DNA of 24,484 bases, from assembly GCA_964610885.1 (NCBI GenBank), contig CAZSWR010000058.1, positions 1 through 24,484 on the forward strand, written 5' to 3'. Shown here one piece after another: positions 5,828 to 14,246 of this stretch (positions are counted from its first letter, which is position 1; each line of letters begins with the position of its first letter). The position numbers and the translations under genes are program-made. The notes beneath the pieces were generated by a model. It was given only the letters and a program-made list of their open reading frames with translations. It had not been told where the DNA came from and searched no databases. This stretch comes from CAZSWR01 sp964610885 (GTDB taxonomy: Bacteria > Bacteroidota > Ignavibacteria > Kapaibacteriales > UBA2268).

Positions 5828-6358
5828 TTAGTCCGGCTCGCCGTCGCGCTCGGGGAAGGGCGGGAGCGGCAGAGTGCCGTCGAGGCCCATCAGCGGGAAA
5901 TCCTTGCGCAGCGGGTGCAATGACTCGCCCGTGGCCGGATCGGCAAAGTCTTCGGGCATGTAGAAACGGCGCAAAGACGGATGGCCATCGAACTTGATGC
6001 CATACATGTCGAACGTTTCGCGCTCGTACCAATTGGCGCTCTCCCAAATCGGAACCAAAGACGGGCAAACCGCACTGTCCTCCTTCAGGGGCACCTTGAT
6101 GCGCACTCGGCTCTTGTTTTGGTTCGAGTATAGGAAATATACCACTTCGTATCGTTCCTCGCGCTTCAGCCAATCGATTGCCGTGATGTCCACCAACATG
6201 TCGAACTTGGTCTCGTCGCTTTCCTTCAGCGCCAAGGCCAGCTCGGACAGCTTACCGGCCGGAACCACTAAAGACAATTGGTCGCGATGCTCGTAAACGT
6301 TAAGCTCCGGGCATACACTTTTGGCTATGTCTATGATTTTTTCTTTCTGTATTGCCAT
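5828..6358 (-). CDS. nuoC: NADH-quinone oxidoreductase subunit C
   Basis: The 176-residue protein is the 30-kDa subunit of respiratory complex I, which sits in the cytoplasmic peripheral arm that passes electrons from NADH toward quinone. The family signature ERETFDMYGI (112-121) is present and followed by the conserved FDGHPSLRRFYMPEDF and HPLRKDFPL (148-156). The length is normal for a stand-alone NuoC (not a NuoCD fusion). Unusually, no other nuo gene is adjacent: mutL lies upstream, and a strong terminator then the integrated element lie downstream. It has its own promoter (6384-6413). The remaining complex I genes must be elsewhere in the genome. Confidence 0.95.
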   Translation of the reverse strand: MAIQKEKIIDIAKSVCPELNVYEHRDQLSLVVPAGKLSELALALKESDETKFDMLVDITAIDWLKREERYEVVYFLYSNQNKSRVRIKVPLKEDSAVCPSLVPIWESANWYERETFDMYGIKFDGHPSLRRFYMPEDFADPATGESLHPLRKDFPLMGLDGTLPLPPFPERDGEPD

Positions 6359-6383
6359 TTCAATTCCTACTTCTACCTGAGTG

Positions 6384-6413
6384 CAAAAATAACGAAGTTT
6401 TTTTAATATGCAA
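6384..6413 (-). promoter_or_regulatory. Predicted nuoC promoter
   Basis: On the minus strand TTG (6413-6411), 19 bases, then TATTTTTG (6391-6384) match the Bacteroidota -33/-7 pattern with consensus spacing, 25 bases before the start codon. A 10-bp perfect palindrome TTAACGTTAA (6425-6434) lies just upstream and could be an operator. The rest of the 267-base gap up to mutL is AT-rich, with nothing else recognised. Confidence 0.6.
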
Positions 6414-6625
6414 GTTAATTATTGTTAACGTTAAATAAACGCACTATCCGAATTCTCGAAAAAATAACCAAGTATTTTATTAATGATTCTATCCGATACT
6501 TTCGGAACTAAATCTGTAGGCAGTTTCAATAGTTTTATTTAATATTATGATGAAAAATATTTTATTAAGAAAAATTCTATTTGAAGTAAAAAAAATATTG
6601 TTTTAAATGATACTTGCTCTTTTGG

Positions 6626-8488
6626 TTATAGTATCCTGCCGAAGCGCTTGTCGAGTTCCGTCAGGCTAAAGTCCAAAACAACCGGCCTGCCGTGCGGGCA
6701 CGAATACGGCATGGCGCATTTAAACAAATCTTTAATCAGCCGCTGCATTTCCTCTCGCGATAGCTCCTGGCCGGACTTGATGGCCGATTTGCAACTGAAC
6801 GAAGCGGCCAAGTTGTCCCGTTTTTCCGTGTGCCCCAATTTTTTCTGCTCGTCATAGTGTTCGATCAGTTCCTTGATCGACGCCGCTTCCTGGCCGTTCA
6901 AGACGTCCAGCGGGACGCGGCTAAGCTCCACTGGCCCGCCCTCCGAGAATCGAATGCCATAGCCAAGGCTCTCGAGTTCGCTCTGGATCTCGCGAACGAT
7001 CTGCAATTCGGCCGAGTTGAAATCGACATAGACAGTGAAAAGCAGCTCCTGCGAGTTGGCAAACTCTCTGTTCATGGCTTTAATGGCCTTTTCGTAGAGC
7101 ACTCGCTCGTGGGCGGCGTGTTGGTCGATGATCGAGATGCCCTGCGGAGTTTGCATGATGATATACTTCCTATGGACCTGGAAAAGTATTAAGTCCCTAT
7201 CTTCGCCTTCGTACGTGGGTAGTGGCAGCTCGTATGTCGAATCTTTCGGTTCGGACGCCAAGCGGGTGGGCTGCTGGCCGAACTGGTGGCCGTAGCTGTA
7301 CGAGTTCCCGTAGTTGCTTTTCGGCGGATAGTATGGCGAGTTGGAGTAGTGCGCGCCGAGGCCTCCGGCTTGGGCCGTTGGATACTCTTTCTCGACGATT
7401 TCGCCGGTCATTTTATTGACCATGATATAGTTTTCCGGCGAAGTCTTCACGAGCGGCTCGCGTGAGTCCTGTTCGCGGATTTGCAGCTCGGGCACCAAAT
7501 TGTTTTCGTTGAGCGCGTTCTGCACGGCCCGCCTGATAAGCGAAAAGATATACCTTTCGTCTTCGAATTTGACTTCGTGCTTCTGCGGATGCACGTTCAC
7601 GTCCACGTTCTTGGGGTCCAACTCGAGGTTGAGTATGAAAAACGGGTTACTGCTTTTCTCCAAGAGGTGCTCATAGACCTGGAAGACGGCGTAGTTCAGC
7701 GATTTGCTTTTGATTGACCTGCCGTTCAGGAACAGGTATTGCCCGGCGGAAGATTTCTTGGCGATCGATGGATGGCCGACGAAGCCGGAAATCTTGATAT
7801 ATTCTTCGCTCAAAGCGACGGGCATGATCCCGGCAGCGACCGTGGGGCCGAGTACTTCTTCGATTCTTTGGCGGAGCGGGGCGGGGCGGACGTCGAAGAT
7901 TAGTGTCTCCTCGTCGTAGAAAGTGAATCGGACGTCGGGATGCGCCAGGGCGAAACGGATCATTGTGTCGGATATGTACCGGAACTCGGTTAGGTTGCTT
8001 TTCAGGAATTTTCGCCGCGCCGGGACGTTGAAAAATAGGTTGCGAACGAATACCTGAGTGCCACAATCCATGGCCACCGGTTCGATTCTGTCGGGTTTCA
8101 TTGGTTCGGCGGTCAGTTTCTCGCCCAGCTCTTGGCTGGCGGGCCGAGTGCGAATTTCCAAGTTTGCAACCGATGCGATGGATGCCAATGCCTCGCCGCG
8201 GAATCCGAAAGTGCGAATCTCTTCGAGGTCTTCGGCCGAGAAAACTTTGCTGGTTGCGTGGCGACGAGTGGCCAATTCCAGATCCTCACGGCTCATTCCC
8301 GATCCGTTGTCCACGATGTGTATAAGCTGCTTTCCGGCGTCTTTGATCAGAACGGCAATCGTTTGCGCGCCCGAATCCAAGGAGTTTTCGACTAATTCCT
8401 TGACGACGCTTTCTGCCCTTTGCACCACTTCGCCGGCAGCAATTTGGTTGGCAATGAATTCAGGTAATATTTTAATTTTTTGATTCAA
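6626..8488 (-). CDS. mutL: DNA mismatch repair protein MutL (endonuclease-type)
   Basis: The 620-residue protein has the GHKL ATPase domain at the N-terminus: LVENSLDSGA (32-41) with the Mg-binding N35, DNGSGM (60-65) and GFRGEAL (95-101). The C-terminal dimerisation domain carries the nicking motif DQHAAHERVLYE (455-466), plus SCKSAIKSG (565-573) and CPHGRP (597-602), so this MutL should nick the daughter strand itself, as in bacteria without MutH. A Tyr/Ser/Gly-rich linker (about 370-425) joins the two halves. It links mismatch recognition by MutS to strand removal. The length is normal. It lies 267 bases from nuoC, on the same strand but with a separate nuoC promoter. Confidence 0.97.
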   Translation of the reverse strand: MNQKIKILPEFIANQIAAGEVVQRAESVVKELVENSLDSGAQTIAVLIKDAGKQLIHIVDNGSGMSREDLELATRRHATSKVFSAEDLEEIRTFGFRGEALASIASVANLEIRTRPASQELGEKLTAEPMKPDRIEPVAMDCGTQVFVRNLFFNVPARRKFLKSNLTEFRYISDTMIRFALAHPDVRFTFYDEETLIFDVRPAPLRQRIEEVLGPTVAAGIMPVALSEEYIKISGFVGHPSIAKKSSAGQYLFLNGRSIKSKSLNYAVFQVYEHLLEKSSNPFFILNLELDPKNVDVNVHPQKHEVKFEDERYIFSLIRRAVQNALNENNLVPELQIREQDSREPLVKTSPENYIMVNKMTGEIVEKEYPTAQAGGLGAHYSNSPYYPPKSNYGNSYSYGHQFGQQPTRLASEPKDSTYELPLPTYEGEDRDLILFQVHRKYIIMQTPQGISIIDQHAAHERVLYEKAIKAMNREFANSQELLFTVYVDFNSAELQIVREIQSELESLGYGIRFSEGGPVELSRVPLDVLNGQEAASIKELIEHYDEQKKLGHTEKRDNLAASFSCKSAIKSGQELSREEMQRLIKDLFKCAMPYSCPHGRPVVLDFSLTELDKRFGRIL

Positions 8489-8630
8489 TTCAGATCCACA
8501 GTTCTAATATCAGGAATAAATTGTTTCGGGTTCGTCTTTTCTTCCTTCATTTCGATGCCTTGGAAAAACAAAGTGGCAGCCGCCACCTCATAATCTAATC
8601 GAGACGAACTCACAATTTTGATAAGACGAA

Positions 8631-8638
8631 CAAATATA
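8631..8638 (-). promoter_or_regulatory. Possible mutL -7 promoter element
   Basis: The reverse complement reads TATATTTG, a full match to TAnnTTTG, 142 bases upstream of the mutL ATG. I see no TTG at the expected -33 distance. The leader in between contains a small GTGGC/GCCAC hairpin (8573-8586). The gene-free stretch 8489-8823 holds this element and the hairpin at 8680-8716, nothing else that I recognise. Confidence 0.35.
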
Positions 8639-8675
8639 TAAAGAAGTTTCTTTCTGTTGAAAAATTATTCGTATG

Positions 8676-8716
8676 AAAACGGCTCATTGCTTGTGATCGC
8701 ACCAAACAATGAGCCG
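8676..8716 (-). terminator. Probable terminator of the secreted peptidase gene
   Basis: A 10-bp perfect stem (8680-8689 with 8707-8716, 17-base loop) is followed on the minus strand by a short T tract (rc of 8676-8679). It lies about 108 bases past the peptidase stop codon and upstream of the mutL promoter. Confidence 0.55.
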
Positions 8717-8823
8717 AATATTGAATGAGATAGGCGGCGACTGCAACTTTATTTTTCAAGGGCAGCGCAATGACGAAAGGAAAGATGTAAAAGAATTCAT
8801 TTTTCCTTATATTTGAGTGATTG

Positions 8824-11800
8824 CTATTCTACAACAATCTTGCCGGAAAAATTCGACGAACCGGCGCTGATCACCAGCTGGTACACACCGGCCGGGGCTT
8901 TTTTGCCGGAGGCAGTTGTGCCATTCCATGCGATAATTGAATAGCCGGCACCGCATTCTTTGTCTTGGATTGTGGCGATTTCCTCACCAAGTATCGAATA
9001 CACCCGTGCGATGACTCTTTGCGGTTCGTTCAGCCGGAATGATATATTGCATTGGTCGCTAACGGGATTCGGGAAAACTGTCAGCTCGCTAAGCATTTGG
9101 GCGGGTTTGTCTGTTTCCACCGGATTGTAGCTCGGGTCTGGAAGCCCGATAATGCTGAATTGGTCGAATAGGGCTTTGGAAATATAAACCGGATAGGTCT
9201 TGTTGGTTGTCGATGATGTATATTTGCCAACCGGTATTGAGCTGATTTTGAACATAATTCCGGTGCCGGAGTTTTGGAATTTCTTCAGGCTTGTGGAGTA
9301 TTCAATCCATCCGAGGCTGTCCGTTGATTTTTTCATTATTCGGGTCCATGTTTTGCCTGTATCGATCGATGCTTCGATGCTGAAGGCAATCGAGCCGGTG
9401 GATTGCCCGCCGATTCGCATCCAAACGAACCAATAATAGAGATTAAGAAGCGGTGAAGTGTAGCCGTTGATGTTGTAAACCGGCGACACGACAGATGTAA
9501 TTGCATCGGGGCAGTGTTCGATCACTTCGTAGCGGTCTTCGTAGGATTTGGCTCCGGTAACCCAACATTTTGCAACTTCGCCTTTGCTGTTCGTGCCAGG
9601 TTGCAATTGGAATTCGTAGCCCCAAGTCGTGAATACAGTTTCTTCGGGGATGTCGTATTCCCAAATGCCGGTGGTAGCGCTATCTGTTGCGTTGCCGCTT
9701 GTCCATTGGGAGATGGGAGAGTTCGCTTCGGAAATAATCGGATAGTAGCCCACCAAGAACTTGTATGGTGCAATTTCTTTCGAGCTTGTCGAGAATTGGT
9801 CGAAATCTTCGGAACCTTCGAGTCTGATATTCATGTAGTACTTCACCGATGCTCCGGGTTTTTGGGCCGGGATTTCAGCGTGGAATTTGCCCGGTGCGGT
9901 CTGGGTTGCTGGTACTTTGGATGCAGTGCCCGAATTGATTGAATAAGTAACAAAAGCGGAATCTGGATTGGTTCCGGAGATTCCTAAGGACGTTACTTCA
10001 AAATCAATTGAATAAGGATTGATTGTGTCCAATGTGTTAGGATACTGAGTGTGCTTGAACGTTTCCTTCAAAGCGAGCAAACCACCGATTTTATGATTGT
10101 TGAAGGCTTTTATGATCTCTTTATCGTGGGGAGTTCCGTCGGTCAGGTCGTTATTGTCGTCGTCTGCGATGAGAGTTTCGCGGAAGAATTTAAAGAAAGC
10201 ATTTCCGTCGTCTGTATCGTCGATAAGGGCAAATTTGACCTTGTGGATAATATGTTGGCAGTAATCCAAATCGTTTGTATATTTCCTAAGGTCCCAGTAC
10301 GCACCGGAGAGGATTTGGCTGTCGTGGTGGGATTCGCCATTTGCCGAATCCGGGTAGGTGTTGACGTTATCGATCAGTCGAATATAACTCTGCGGATTAC
10401 CAACTTCTGTGGCAAGCCCAATATATGGGGAGTCGAGTATGAAAGCCGAATTAAGGTCGGCATAGGCTTCGTGAATTGTCGAGTTATTCAAACCTTCGGG
10501 CACCCCGTGCTGTATATAGAATCTTCCGGCAATGCTATGGCCATATTCGTGGTAGAGAACCGAAGGGCTTTCGGCCAGTGCAGACGATTCGTCCCCGACC
10601 ACCCAGAACGAAATATCGCCTGTCGAAGGGTCGGAGCTGGCATTGGGCGAGGTATAATAGCCGGTTGGGTCATAATACAATGTTAATTGTATCTGGTGGT
10701 CCATGCCTGTGAAAGTGGGGTCGATTTTTTTGATGTAATCGTGTACGTAAGTAGCATGGTAAAATAGTGTGCGTACTTTCAGATCGGAATTGTTGTCGTC
10801 CCAATTAATAACATAGTCAGTCCCGGGCGTTGCGGTTCCTGAGAACTCAAGATTGCTCCGGTCGTAATTTGAAACATGCGCCCAGCGGCTCGTTAGCGAA
10901 TCGCGAATGCCAGTCTGGCCGGTGATGTCCAACTCATAAGTTCCATCCGTGTCTGCGATGTGCTCTTCGTCATTTGCCCAGAAATAAAAGTCTTTGAAAT
11001 TGACTTCGATCGGGGTCTCGTTTGCATAGTGTGGCCTGATGGTGCCCTTCGAGGTAACTTTTGTTTTTGTGTCGCGAATATTGTTATATCTCCAAACCAG
11101 ATTTCCTGTGTTCACATCGACATAGGAAGTAAACGCTTGGTTCCCCGATCCAGCAAACTCGAATTTCTTCACGATTGAGTAATCAATTCTGTTGCTTGAT
11201 TTTATTGGTAGGATATACTTCTGCGGAGCAGATTGTATCTCTTCGATGTTTTTTCGGGTGGAAACGCCGGCTGTTGCACTTTTTGCGATAATCGATTCGC
11301 TCATAGCCGCGCCGGTGGCGAGTTTGATATCGTTGTAGAAATCGGCGGTTGCGTAGCCCACTTTCCCGTTGGGAGAAATCCGAAGGCCAACCTGCGAGTT
11401 GAGCACTTCCATGCCGTGCACGACCTGCTTGAACCGCACATACCACAAGTTATCGTAGAATGCAGCCGAAACATATTCCAATTCGTTCGACTTGATGCCG
11501 AGCAGTTTCTCGTTTTCCGAGACAAATTTTTCGGCTGCCCTGCGCACGTTTTGCGAATTGATTGCGTCGAAACCGTCGATGTGGATTGGTTTGCCATACG
11601 CGCTGATGGCCGATTTAGAGCAGTTATCTTTCGTAACGTTCCAAGTGCCGTTTGCTTTGTTGAATTCAGCCATTTCAGGCATTTTGTCCGTGCTGTAATT
11701 AACCAAGTTGCTTTGGAAAGTGCTCTGGGTTTGGTTGGGAAGTTTGACCGAGCCATCATTCATAAGTTTGGAGCGGCTATCAATTGATTGGGCTAACGTA

Positions 11801-11859
11801 ACGCTCGTCGAAACAGCTAAAAGCATTAACAGCGTTGCGATTGGGTTTGCGATTCTCAT
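8824..11859 (-). CDS. Secreted M4/M36-type zinc metallopeptidase with T9SS sorting domain
   Basis: I choose the ATG at 11859, which follows TAGGAAT and starts a signal peptide (MRIANPIATLLMLLAVSTSVTLA, cleavage near residue 23); the longer reading to 11964 lacks one. The 1011-residue protein has a fungalysin/thermolysin-type propeptide (about 100-250), then a catalytic domain with the zinc motif HEYGH (437-441) and the third ligand E464 in HEAYAD. A long beta-rich region follows, and the C-terminal sorting domain (about 926-1011) begins FPNP and contains the FlgD-like AWNGTTASGKKAPAGVYQL. It should be exported by Sec, moved across the outer membrane by T9SS and activated by propeptide removal, to degrade external protein. 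M36 versus M4 is not settled by eye. Confidence 0.88.
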   Translation of the reverse strand: MRIANPIATLLMLLAVSTSVTLAQSIDSRSKLMNDGSVKLPNQTQSTFQSNLVNYSTDKMPEMAEFNKANGTWNVTKDNCSKSAISAYGKPIHIDGFDAINSQNVRRAAEKFVSENEKLLGIKSNELEYVSAAFYDNLWYVRFKQVVHGMEVLNSQVGLRISPNGKVGYATADFYNDIKLATGAAMSESIIAKSATAGVSTRKNIEEIQSAPQKYILPIKSSNRIDYSIVKKFEFAGSGNQAFTSYVDVNTGNLVWRYNNIRDTKTKVTSKGTIRPHYANETPIEVNFKDFYFWANDEEHIADTDGTYELDITGQTGIRDSLTSRWAHVSNYDRSNLEFSGTATPGTDYVINWDDNNSDLKVRTLFYHATYVHDYIKKIDPTFTGMDHQIQLTLYYDPTGYYTSPNASSDPSTGDISFWVVGDESSALAESPSVLYHEYGHSIAGRFYIQHGVPEGLNNSTIHEAYADLNSAFILDSPYIGLATEVGNPQSYIRLIDNVNTYPDSANGESHHDSQILSGAYWDLRKYTNDLDYCQHIIHKVKFALIDDTDDGNAFFKFFRETLIADDDNNDLTDGTPHDKEIIKAFNNHKIGGLLALKETFKHTQYPNTLDTINPYSIDFEVTSLGISGTNPDSAFVTYSINSGTASKVPATQTAPGKFHAEIPAQKPGASVKYYMNIRLEGSEDFDQFSTSSKEIAPYKFLVGYYPIISEANSPISQWTSGNATDSATTGIWEYDIPEETVFTTWGYEFQLQPGTNSKGEVAKCWVTGAKSYEDRYEVIEHCPDAITSVVSPVYNINGYTSPLLNLYYWFVWMRIGGQSTGSIAFSIEASIDTGKTWTRIMKKSTDSLGWIEYSTSLKKFQNSGTGIMFKISSIPVGKYTSSTTNKTYPVYISKALFDQFSIIGLPDPSYNPVETDKPAQMLSELTVFPNPVSDQCNISFRLNEPQRVIARVYSILGEEIATIQDKECGAGYSIIAWNGTTASGKKAPAGVYQLVISAGSSNFSGKIVVE

Positions 11860-11886
11860 AACGATTCCTATTTGTACAAAATCAAC

Positions 11887-11894
11887 CAAAGGTA
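11887..11894 (-). promoter_or_regulatory. Possible -7 element of the peptidase gene
   Basis: The reverse complement reads TACCTTTG, matching TAnnTTTG, 28 bases upstream of the chosen start. It lies inside the frame upstream of that start, which supports the shorter protein. No clear -33 TTG is seen. Confidence 0.35.
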
Positions 11895-12107
11895 TATACA
11901 CATTAAAACAGAATTTAGTAACAGAATATTTTTCATTGTGAAGAACTTTGCAATTGCTTGACATATTCAGTCATATTTTTCAGTGTTCGAGTATATCATT
12001 TCTGTTCAAAGTTCCGATGATTTTTCTTATTTTTCCAACGGACGTAATTACATATTGCGTCAAACTTACGATAAAATTGTTGGTTAAACAAAACAAAGAA
12101 TCTGGAA

Positions 12108-12728
12108 ATGAAACTATTGATACTAATCCTCCTAACTATTATTACTTTCAGCGAAGCCTGCCCTATGGCCAATGGAATGCCCCAGTTCAAGGAAAAATGC
12201 GCCAAGTTCAGGCCGAGCGCCTTGCCCTTGGGCTTGAGGCTAAAAGAGATAAAAAGCAATCGCAAGCTGCCCACCGATTCGATCGCCAATCGGTTCGGCC
12301 CGGCCTTGCCATTTGCCGAATACGAAGACGTGTTCGCTATGTGTTCGGCTAAATTCGAGGGGTCCGACGAAGATCGTGGATTTCTCCTTTTCCCATATTT
12401 CAGGTACGAAACGGAAAATTTGATTCTCCTCACCATATACAATAGGGGAGTCGCCGATGGGGTCAAGGACGAATACTATCTTGCGGTTTACGACAAGTCA
12501 GGCATCTTGAAATCCGCTCTGAAAATTGGCTTATATAGCAAAGACGATATTGGTTCATCGTCGGTCGAAACGGAAATCGACACATTGCTAAAGGTTGAAA
12601 AAAACTCCAAAGAATATGTTTTCATTGGAAATAGCGAGAGTTGCGTCAAGAGGCAAACCAATTATTATCAAATAGATCCGGTTAGCGGGGAAATAGGTAA
12701 TAGAATGAAAAAGAAGAAAAAGAAGTAA
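12108..12728 (+). CDS. Small exported protein of unknown function with lysine tail
   Basis: The 206-residue protein begins MKLLILILLTIITFSEAC, a signal sequence. The cysteine at position 18 could be a loose lipobox (SEAC), but it is not canonical, so lipoprotein or periplasmic are both possible. The centre is predicted beta-rich (FLLFPYFRYETENLILLTIYN; EYYLAVYDKSG). The protein ends in methionine followed by six lysines, encoded by an AAA/AAG run. No family recognised. CTGGA precedes the ATG. It diverges from the peptidase gene across a 248-base gap and is followed by a hairpin, so it is probably monocistronic. Confidence 0.65.
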   Translation: MKLLILILLTIITFSEACPMANGMPQFKEKCAKFRPSALPLGLRLKEIKSNRKLPTDSIANRFGPALPFAEYEDVFAMCSAKFEGSDEDRGFLLFPYFRYETENLILLTIYNRGVADGVKDEYYLAVYDKSGILKSALKIGLYSKDDIGSSSVETEIDTLLKVEKNSKEYVFIGNSESCVKRQTNYYQIDPVSGEIGNRMKKKKKK

Positions 12729-12742
12729 ACACAAATACCTAT

Positions 12743-12770
12743 ACTATGGCGTTTCCCAAACGCGGATAGT
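12743..12770 (+). terminator. Hairpin after the lysine-tail gene
   Basis: ACTAT, a mismatch, GCGTTT, loop ccc, AAACGC, then ATAGT gives a two-part stem of 11 pairs. Only a short T tract (12774-12777) follows, so it is a modest intrinsic terminator or a processing hairpin. It starts 14 bases after the stop codon. Confidence 0.5.
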
Positions 12771-12815
12771 AACTTTTATGATAAATCTTCGTTTTAATAA
12801 AAGATTGGAAAATCG

Positions 12816-12823
12816 TATTTTTG
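12816..12823 (+). promoter_or_regulatory. Possible -7 element of the T9SS protein gene
   Basis: TATTTTTG is a full TAnnTTTG match 37 bases upstream of the ATG at 12861. GTTT lies 21 bases further upstream, but no true -33 TTG is present. Confidence 0.45.
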
Positions 12824-12860
12824 AAAAAGAATTTTGATAATAAATTACCGGAGAAACTCG

Positions 12861-13754
12861 ATGATCAAATTTACTACTCTGTTTGCATGCCTACTGCTTT
12901 GCATCACCCTTAGCGCATCCGCTCAGTTCACCCCATACAAAGCCAAAGAAGGCCTCGCAACGGCCCAGGCAATGGCCAGTGCTGCTGGAAATAATATGGA
13001 GGTTTATATAATTGGTACCGCTTCTCAAACTTTTAGTGGTGTTTCAGTTTCTTTCAATATGCAAACCGGTCAAGCAACCGCTTGGCTGTACATTTTCCGC
13101 TCGAAGGATGATCCCGAAAACGCAAAGGCATATGGCGTGGTGAAGCTTCCTATTATCGGATTCCAAGGCATGGAAATACCCTATAGCGACATAGCCGGGA
13201 TGATACCAGTCGATCCGAAACAATCTTTGGTTGGTTTTAACTACATGGACAGCGACGTGATGCTGAACACAATGAAGGCCGATTCGAAACTCTCGGAAGC
13301 AATCTCCGAAGATCCGAATACTATACTCACTTATGGCGCCGTTGCCATCAATCCGATTCCCCCATACATCGTGGGCGATCCATATTGGGCGGCATTGTTC
13401 ACCTCGAAGTTCAAAAAGGTCCAATGTGTCCTCAATGCGAAAACCGGCCAAATCGATTGCCTTAGCGAAAAGGTCAGCGCAGAGGATGCGGCAGACAACT
13501 CAGCCGCGAAAGTATTCCCGAATCCGGCCACCAATGTGGCTTTCGTTACCATTCCGAAGTCAATCCAATCGTCTGACTACAGCTTCGGGATTTTCGATGA
13601 ATCAGGCAACAAGATCACAAACCTGAACGCCCCGACTTCCGGCGAATCCGAAACAGTATCTTTTACACTTGAGTCATTGCCCGCCGGTGTTTATTTCTTC
13701 GTTTATAAATCGGCAAAAGGCGAGTTTAACGAGAAACTTGTTATTGCAAAATAA
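12861..13754 (+). CDS. Secreted protein of unknown function with T9SS sorting domain
   Basis: The ATG at 12861 follows GGAGAAA and starts a classic signal peptide (MIKFTTLFACLLLCITLSASAQ); an upstream in-frame start at 12834 would bury it. The 297-residue precursor has a central part with no recognised domain (residues 22-210, containing one Cys pair near the end, QCVLNAKTGQIDCL). A C-terminal T9SS type A domain follows (216-297: FPNP motif, LPAGVYFF, ending EKLVIAK). It should reach the cell surface or medium. It has its own promoter and a very strong terminator, so it is a stand-alone unit. Confidence 0.8.
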   Translation: MIKFTTLFACLLLCITLSASAQFTPYKAKEGLATAQAMASAAGNNMEVYIIGTASQTFSGVSVSFNMQTGQATAWLYIFRSKDDPENAKAYGVVKLPIIGFQGMEIPYSDIAGMIPVDPKQSLVGFNYMDSDVMLNTMKADSKLSEAISEDPNTILTYGAVAINPIPPYIVGDPYWAALFTSKFKKVQCVLNAKTGQIDCLSEKVSAEDAADNSAAKVFPNPATNVAFVTIPKSIQSSDYSFGIFDESGNKITNLNAPTSGESETVSFTLESLPAGVYFFVYKSAKGEFNEKLVIAK

Positions 13755-13777
13755 TCTTTTGTTCTCGAACATTTCAA

Positions 13778-13813
13778 AAAAAGCAAGAAAGCTGGGTGGC
13801 TTTCTTGCTTTTT
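13778..13813 (+). terminator. Strong intrinsic terminator
   Basis: A 15-bp perfect stem (13778-13792 with 13799-13813, 6-base loop) has A's on the left and T's on the right, so it can act on both strands. It lies 23 bases after the T9SS protein's stop. Confidence 0.9.
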
Positions 13814-13928
13814 GGGTTTAAAGGATCCTGCCCGTCTTGTTGCGTGAGATGCAACTAAGAGACAGAAGAGGAGATACAGCCTGCTCGAAGGAATGTCCTA
13901 AACGTAATAATTAGGCCAAATTTGGGAA

Positions 13929-13995
13929 AACCTTCCGAAGGTTAATAACACAGTGCTTTATGTATATACCTTAGGTTTAAAACCTTCGGAAGGTT
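13929..13995. repeat. Pair of 15-bp palindromes in opposite orientation
   Basis: aaccttccgaaggtt (13929-13943) and aaccttcggaaggtt (13981-13995) are each near-perfect palindromes (7-bp arms around one base) and exact reverse complements of each other, 37 bases apart. They lie in the 492-base gene-free stretch 13755-14246, which otherwise holds the terminator at 13778-13813, a GTTGC/GCAAC hairpin near 13838 and an AT-rich promoter region. They may be REP-like elements, MITE ends or regulator sites. Confidence 0.6.
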
Positions 13996-14211
13996 GAGGC
14001 ACAAAAATAGTGTTTACTTATACAATTCAATATTCGGTCACCTACGCCATACGAGCAATTATCACATCTGGCAATCAAGTAATCCACTTCGTCTTTCTGC
14101 CGAACTCACCCGCCCCTGAAGCGCCGGACAGCCTTGGGAATGCAATAAGTGTTATATCAAAAAAATTGGCGCTCTTCATAAATAATATAAAATTAGTATC
14201 GAAATTTTTAA

Positions 14212-14219
14212 TATTTTTG
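14212..14219 (+). promoter_or_regulatory. Possible -7 element of the YbhN-like gene
   Basis: TATTTTTG, a full TAnnTTTG match, lies 27 bases before the ATG at 14247 in a very AT-rich stretch. It supports the shorter start, because it lies inside the frame of the longer reading from 14010. Confidence 0.4.
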
Positions 14220-14246
14220 TTTTTTTCTTTGATTATCGAATGCCTG

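Noticed and set aside
5695..6173. Overlapping open frames on both strands across the nuoC 3' end and attR
   Set aside because: They run through the nuoC terminator or sit out of frame within nuoC, and their Arg/Ala-rich translations match no protein family.
10051..10686. Plus-strand open frame (211 codons) inside the metallopeptidase gene
   Set aside because: It is opposite the HEYGH catalytic region of a well-supported gene, has no ribosome-binding site and no recognisable domain.
14010..14246. N-terminal extension of the YbhN-like protein (79 more codons)
   Set aside because: The segment overlaps a TATTTTTG promoter-like box, is AT-rich with unrelated composition, and the family normally begins near the ATG at 14247.
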